A program made the translations under genes and the position numbers. The notes beneath the pieces were generated by a model, which had not been told where the DNA came from, ran no database searches, and saw nothing but the letters and a program-made list of their open reading frames with translations. A DNA stretch of 64,000 nucleotides from an uncultured Mycoplasmatota bacterium. GTDB taxonomy: Bacteria; Bacillota_I; Bacilli_A; RF39; UBA660. The stretch's first letter is position 1. Every line of letters begins with the position of its first letter. The stretch is taken from assembly GCA_947652325.1 (NCBI GenBank), contig CANTCQ010000003.1, positions 1 through 64,000 of the forward strand. The letters are read 5' to 3'. Shown piece after piece: positions 61,585-64,000 of this stretch.

Positions 61585-62346
61585 ATGATTGACTATGAAT
61601 ATGTTTTAAAAGAATTTAAAAAATATGTAGAAAAATTTGAGATAAAGAATGAAGAAATTGCTATGAAAATAAGTCATAGCTATCATGTTGCAGATTTAAT
61701 GCAAAAATTAGCAAAGGGATTAGAATTAACCGAAGAAAAAATAAAGATAGCCAAAACAATTGGTATTTTACATGATATTGGTCGGTTTTTACAATACGAA
61801 AAAACAGAACTATATAATGATATAAAAAGTAAACTTGACCATGCAGAACTTGCAGATACTTATCTTTTTCTAGAGAAACACATAAAAGATTTTAAAATTC
61901 CTTTAAAAGATATATCTTTAATTCGTACAGCTTTACGAAATCACAATAAATTAATAATAGAAAATGGTTTGCCAAAAGAAGAACAATTTTTTGCAAAATT
62001 AATTCGTGATGCGGACAAAACAGATATCTTTCGTCAAAGTGCATCTATCTATGAATTTAGTTACAAAAAAAGTCCAACCCAAGAAGCAAAAGAACAATTT
62101 TTTAAACATGAATTAGTTAAATTTGAATACGTAAATAATGAAAGCGATAGGGTTTTATCAAATTTATCTTATATATTTGATATTAATTTTAAAGAGTCCT
62201 ATAAGTTACTATATGAAACAGATAATTTAGAATTGTTTTTGTCTGTCGTAGAAGTAGGGATTGGATATGAAAAAGAATTTGAGAATATAAAAAAAGAAGT
62301 AAGAACTTATTTGGAAGAAAGGATAAAAGATGAATATGCTAGATAA
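61585..62346 (+). CDS. HD-domain phosphohydrolase
   Basis: 253 residues from ATG 61585, just after the T-box terminator. [12 protein letters not shown] (H), GILHDIGRF (HD) and [10 protein letters not shown] (final D) give the H...HD...D metal site. It may hydrolyse a nucleotide. It is co-transcribed with valS under valine control and its end overlaps the valS start by 17 bp. Substrate unknown. Confidence 0.9.
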   Translation: MIDYEYVLKEFKKYVEKFEIKNEEIAMKISHSYHVADLMQKLAKGLELTEEKIKIAKTIGILHDIGRFLQYEKTELYNDIKSKLDHAELADTYLFLEKHIKDFKIPLKDISLIRTALRNHNKLIIENGLPKEEQFFAKLIRDADKTDIFRQSASIYEFSYKKSPTQEAKEQFFKHELVKFEYVNNESDRVLSNLSYIFDINFKESYKLLYETDNLELFLSVVEVGIGYEKEFENIKKEVRTYLEERIKDEYAR

Positions 62347-64000
62347 AAAATATGACCATAAAAAAGTAGAAGAAAACAAATATGAAAATTGGTTAAACAA
62401 AGGATATTTTAATAGTGGGAATAATTTAAAAACACCTTACACGATTGTAATACCACCTCCAAATGTTACAGGAAAACTTCATTTAGGTCATGCTTGGGAT
62501 ACCACATTGCAAGATATAATAATACGTTTTAAAAGAATGCAAGGTTTTGACTGCTTATGGCTACCAGGAATGGACCATGCGGGAATTGCAACACAAGCAA
62601 AAGTAGATAAAAAATTAAAAGAAGAAGGAATCAACCCAAGAAGCATGAAAAGAGAAGAATGGTTAAAAAAAGCTTGGGAATGGAAAGAAGAATATGCCAA
62701 AAATATTCATAACCAATGGGCAAAACTTGGTTTATCGCTTGATTATAATAAAGAAAGATTTACTCTAGATGAAGGGCTTTCCTTAGCAGTTCGAAAAGTG
62801 TTCGTCGATTTATATAATAAAGGCTTAATTTACAGAGGAGAGCGTATTATCAATTGGGACCCAGAAGCAAAAACGGCGCTTTCTAAAGAAGAAGTAATAA
62901 ATAAAGAGGATAAAGGTGCTTTTTATCATCTAAAATACTTTATAGAAGACTCAACTACAGAATATTTACGAGTTGCTACAACAAGGCCTGAAACTCTTTT
63001 TGGAGATACAGCTGTTGCTGTAAATCCGCATGATAAACGATATAAAAAGTACATTGGAAAAAACGTAGTACTTCCTATACTAAATAAGTGCATTCCTGTA
63101 GTAGCAGATGAACATGCTGATAAAGAATTTGGAACAGGGGTCGTTAAAATTACACCTGCTCATGACCCAAACGATTTTGAAGTAGGAACAAGACATAACT
63201 TAGAAAGAATCATTGTTATAAATCCAGACGGAACTATGAATGAGAATGCGGGCATTTATAGAGGACTTGACCGTTTTGAATGCCGTAAAAAAGTTGTAAG
63301 TGACTTAGAAAAACAAGGAATTTTGATTGAAATAGAACCAATTGTTCATAGTGTAGGACATTCCGAAAGAACAGATGCAGTGATAGAACCCTATCTTTCT
63401 AAACAATGGTTTGTTAAAATGAGACCATTAGCAGATAGAGTATTAGAAAACCAAAAAAACAAAGAGACCAAAGTAAATTTTGTACCAGCACGATATGAAA
63501 AAATTATGAACCATTGGATGGAAATTACCTATGATTGGTGTATTTCACGTCAACTATGGTGGGGACATCAAATACCTGCTTGGTATAAAGGAGAAGAAAT
63601 TTATGTGGGTATGGAAGCTCCAAAAGAAAGTGGCTGGGTGCAAGAGGAAGATGTATTAGATACTTGGTTTAGTAGTGCGTTGTGGCCTTTTAGTACTTTA
63701 GGATGGCCAGAAGAAACGGAAGATTTTAAAAAGTATTATCCAAATGACTGTCTAGTGACAGGATATGATATCATTCCCTTTTGGGTAAACAGAATGACTT
63801 TCCAAGGATTAGAATTCACAGGGAAACGCCCTTTTAAAGATTGTTTGATACATGGGCTTATTCGTGATAAATTAGGAAGAAAGTTTTCGAAATCTCTAGG
63901 TAATGGTGTAGACCCAATGGATATGTGTGAACTATATGGTGCAGACTCTTTGCGTTATTATTTAGCAACTACAGCATCAAATGGAACGGATATCAAATTT
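62330..64000 (+). CDS. valS: Valyl-tRNA synthetase, 5' part
   Basis: 557 codons, open to the window edge. [16 protein letters not shown] holds the HIGH motif (HLGH), [11 protein letters not shown] follows, [10 protein letters not shown] and the editing domain with [12 protein letters not shown] continue, and KFSKSLGN (KMSKS motif) is reached near residue 521. It charges tRNA-Val. Start ATG 62330 follows GAAAGG by seven bases, inside the HD gene's end; ATG 62336 is an alternative. Confidence 0.97.
   Translation, partial: MNMLDKKYDHKKVEENKYENWLNKGYFNSGNNLKTPYTIVIPPPNVTGKLHLGHAWDTTLQDIIIRFKRMQGFDCLWLPGMDHAGIATQAKVDKKLKEEGINPRSMKREEWLKKAWEWKEEYAKNIHNQWAKLGLSLDYNKERFTLDEGLSLAVRKVFVDLYNKGLIYRGERIINWDPEAKTALSKEEVINKEDKGAFYHLKYFIEDSTTEYLRVATTRPETLFGDTAVAVNPHDKRYKKYIGKNVVLPILNKCIPVVADEHADKEFGTGVVKITPAHDPNDFEVGTRHNLERIIVINPDGTMNENAGIYRGLDRFECRKKVVSDLEKQGILIEIEPIVHSVGHSERTDAVIEPYLSKQWFVKMRPLADRVLENQKNKETKVNFVPARYEKIMNHWMEITYDWCISRQLWWGHQIPAWYKGEEIYVGMEAPKESGWVQEEDVLDTWFSSALWPFSTLGWPEETEDFKKYYPNDCLVTGYDIIPFWVNRMTFQGLEFTGKRPFKDCLIHGLIRDKLGRKFSKSLGNGVDPMDMCELYGADSLRYYLATTASNGTDIKF

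Overview
The window is about 28% GC DNA from a low-GC Bacillota-type bacterium using the standard code. It probably forms spores: yqfC, yqfD, gpr and spoIIP are present, and a sigma-G-like promoter lies ahead of gpr. Gene order (rpsB-tsf-frr, ybeY-era-yqzL-recO, rpsT/gpr-spoIIP-yqxA-lepA-hemW), T-box leaders and an LtaS-type enzyme fit Bacilli or a related uncultured gut Firmicute lineage. The exact order cannot be fixed from sequence reading alone.

Region 1 (1-3.4 kb) is the 3' part of a diversity-generating retroelement (DGR): the variable repeat (VR) at the end of a target gene that enters from outside the window, an Avd-like helical protein, the template repeat (TR), a structured spacer, the reverse transcriptase and a small protein resembling the MutS mismatch-recognition domain. 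Of 24 adenines in the TR, 19 differ in the VR, and only one other base differs. A STAS-like protein and a lone PD-(D/E)XK nuclease follow.

Region 2 (3.4-15.2 kb) is core chromosome: rpsB (with a C-terminal Rho-N/SAP-like tail), tsf, two membrane proteins where pyrH is often found, frr, rpsU, yqeY, yqfC-yqfD-vanZ-ybeY-era-yqzL-recO, then a very short glycine T-box, an unknown gene and glyS.

Region 3 (15.2-22.2 kb) is an accessory island between glyS and rbgA. Degenerate copies of the first ~30 bp of rbgA lie at each boundary (near 15.2, 17.0, 17.8, 19.75 kb and at rbgA itself). They divide it into four cassette-like units: an M3 peptidase; a HAD hydrolase; KilA-N pseudogene + DUF6870-like + nucleotidyltransferase; DUF1016 nuclease + DUF6870-like + two ASCH proteins. 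No integrase is inside. This is the strongest candidate for an undescribed arrangement.

Region 4 (22.2-34.6 kb) is core again: rbgA, rnhB, an LTA synthase-like enzyme, topA, a XerC-like recombinase, ppdK, a PfkB kinase, an Smr protein, and tRNA genes with CAU and UAG (Leu) anticodons.

Region 5 (34.6-43 kb) is a mobile region next to the tRNAs: helically phased iterons, a large serine recombinase, a hairpin-rich candidate oriT, a MobV-like relaxase, an MBL-fold cargo gene, then a decayed second element of the same type and a repeat protein.

Region 6 (43-64 kb) holds a RelA/SpoT-like domain protein, a Nudix hydrolase, miaA, a secreted HExxH protein, a transglutaminase-like protein, rpsT, gpr-spoIIP-yqxA, lepA, an HTH protein ending in a G10 tract, hemW, gdpD-like, DUF218, two WG-repeat membrane proteins, and a valine T-box ahead of an HD-domain gene and valS, which runs off the end.
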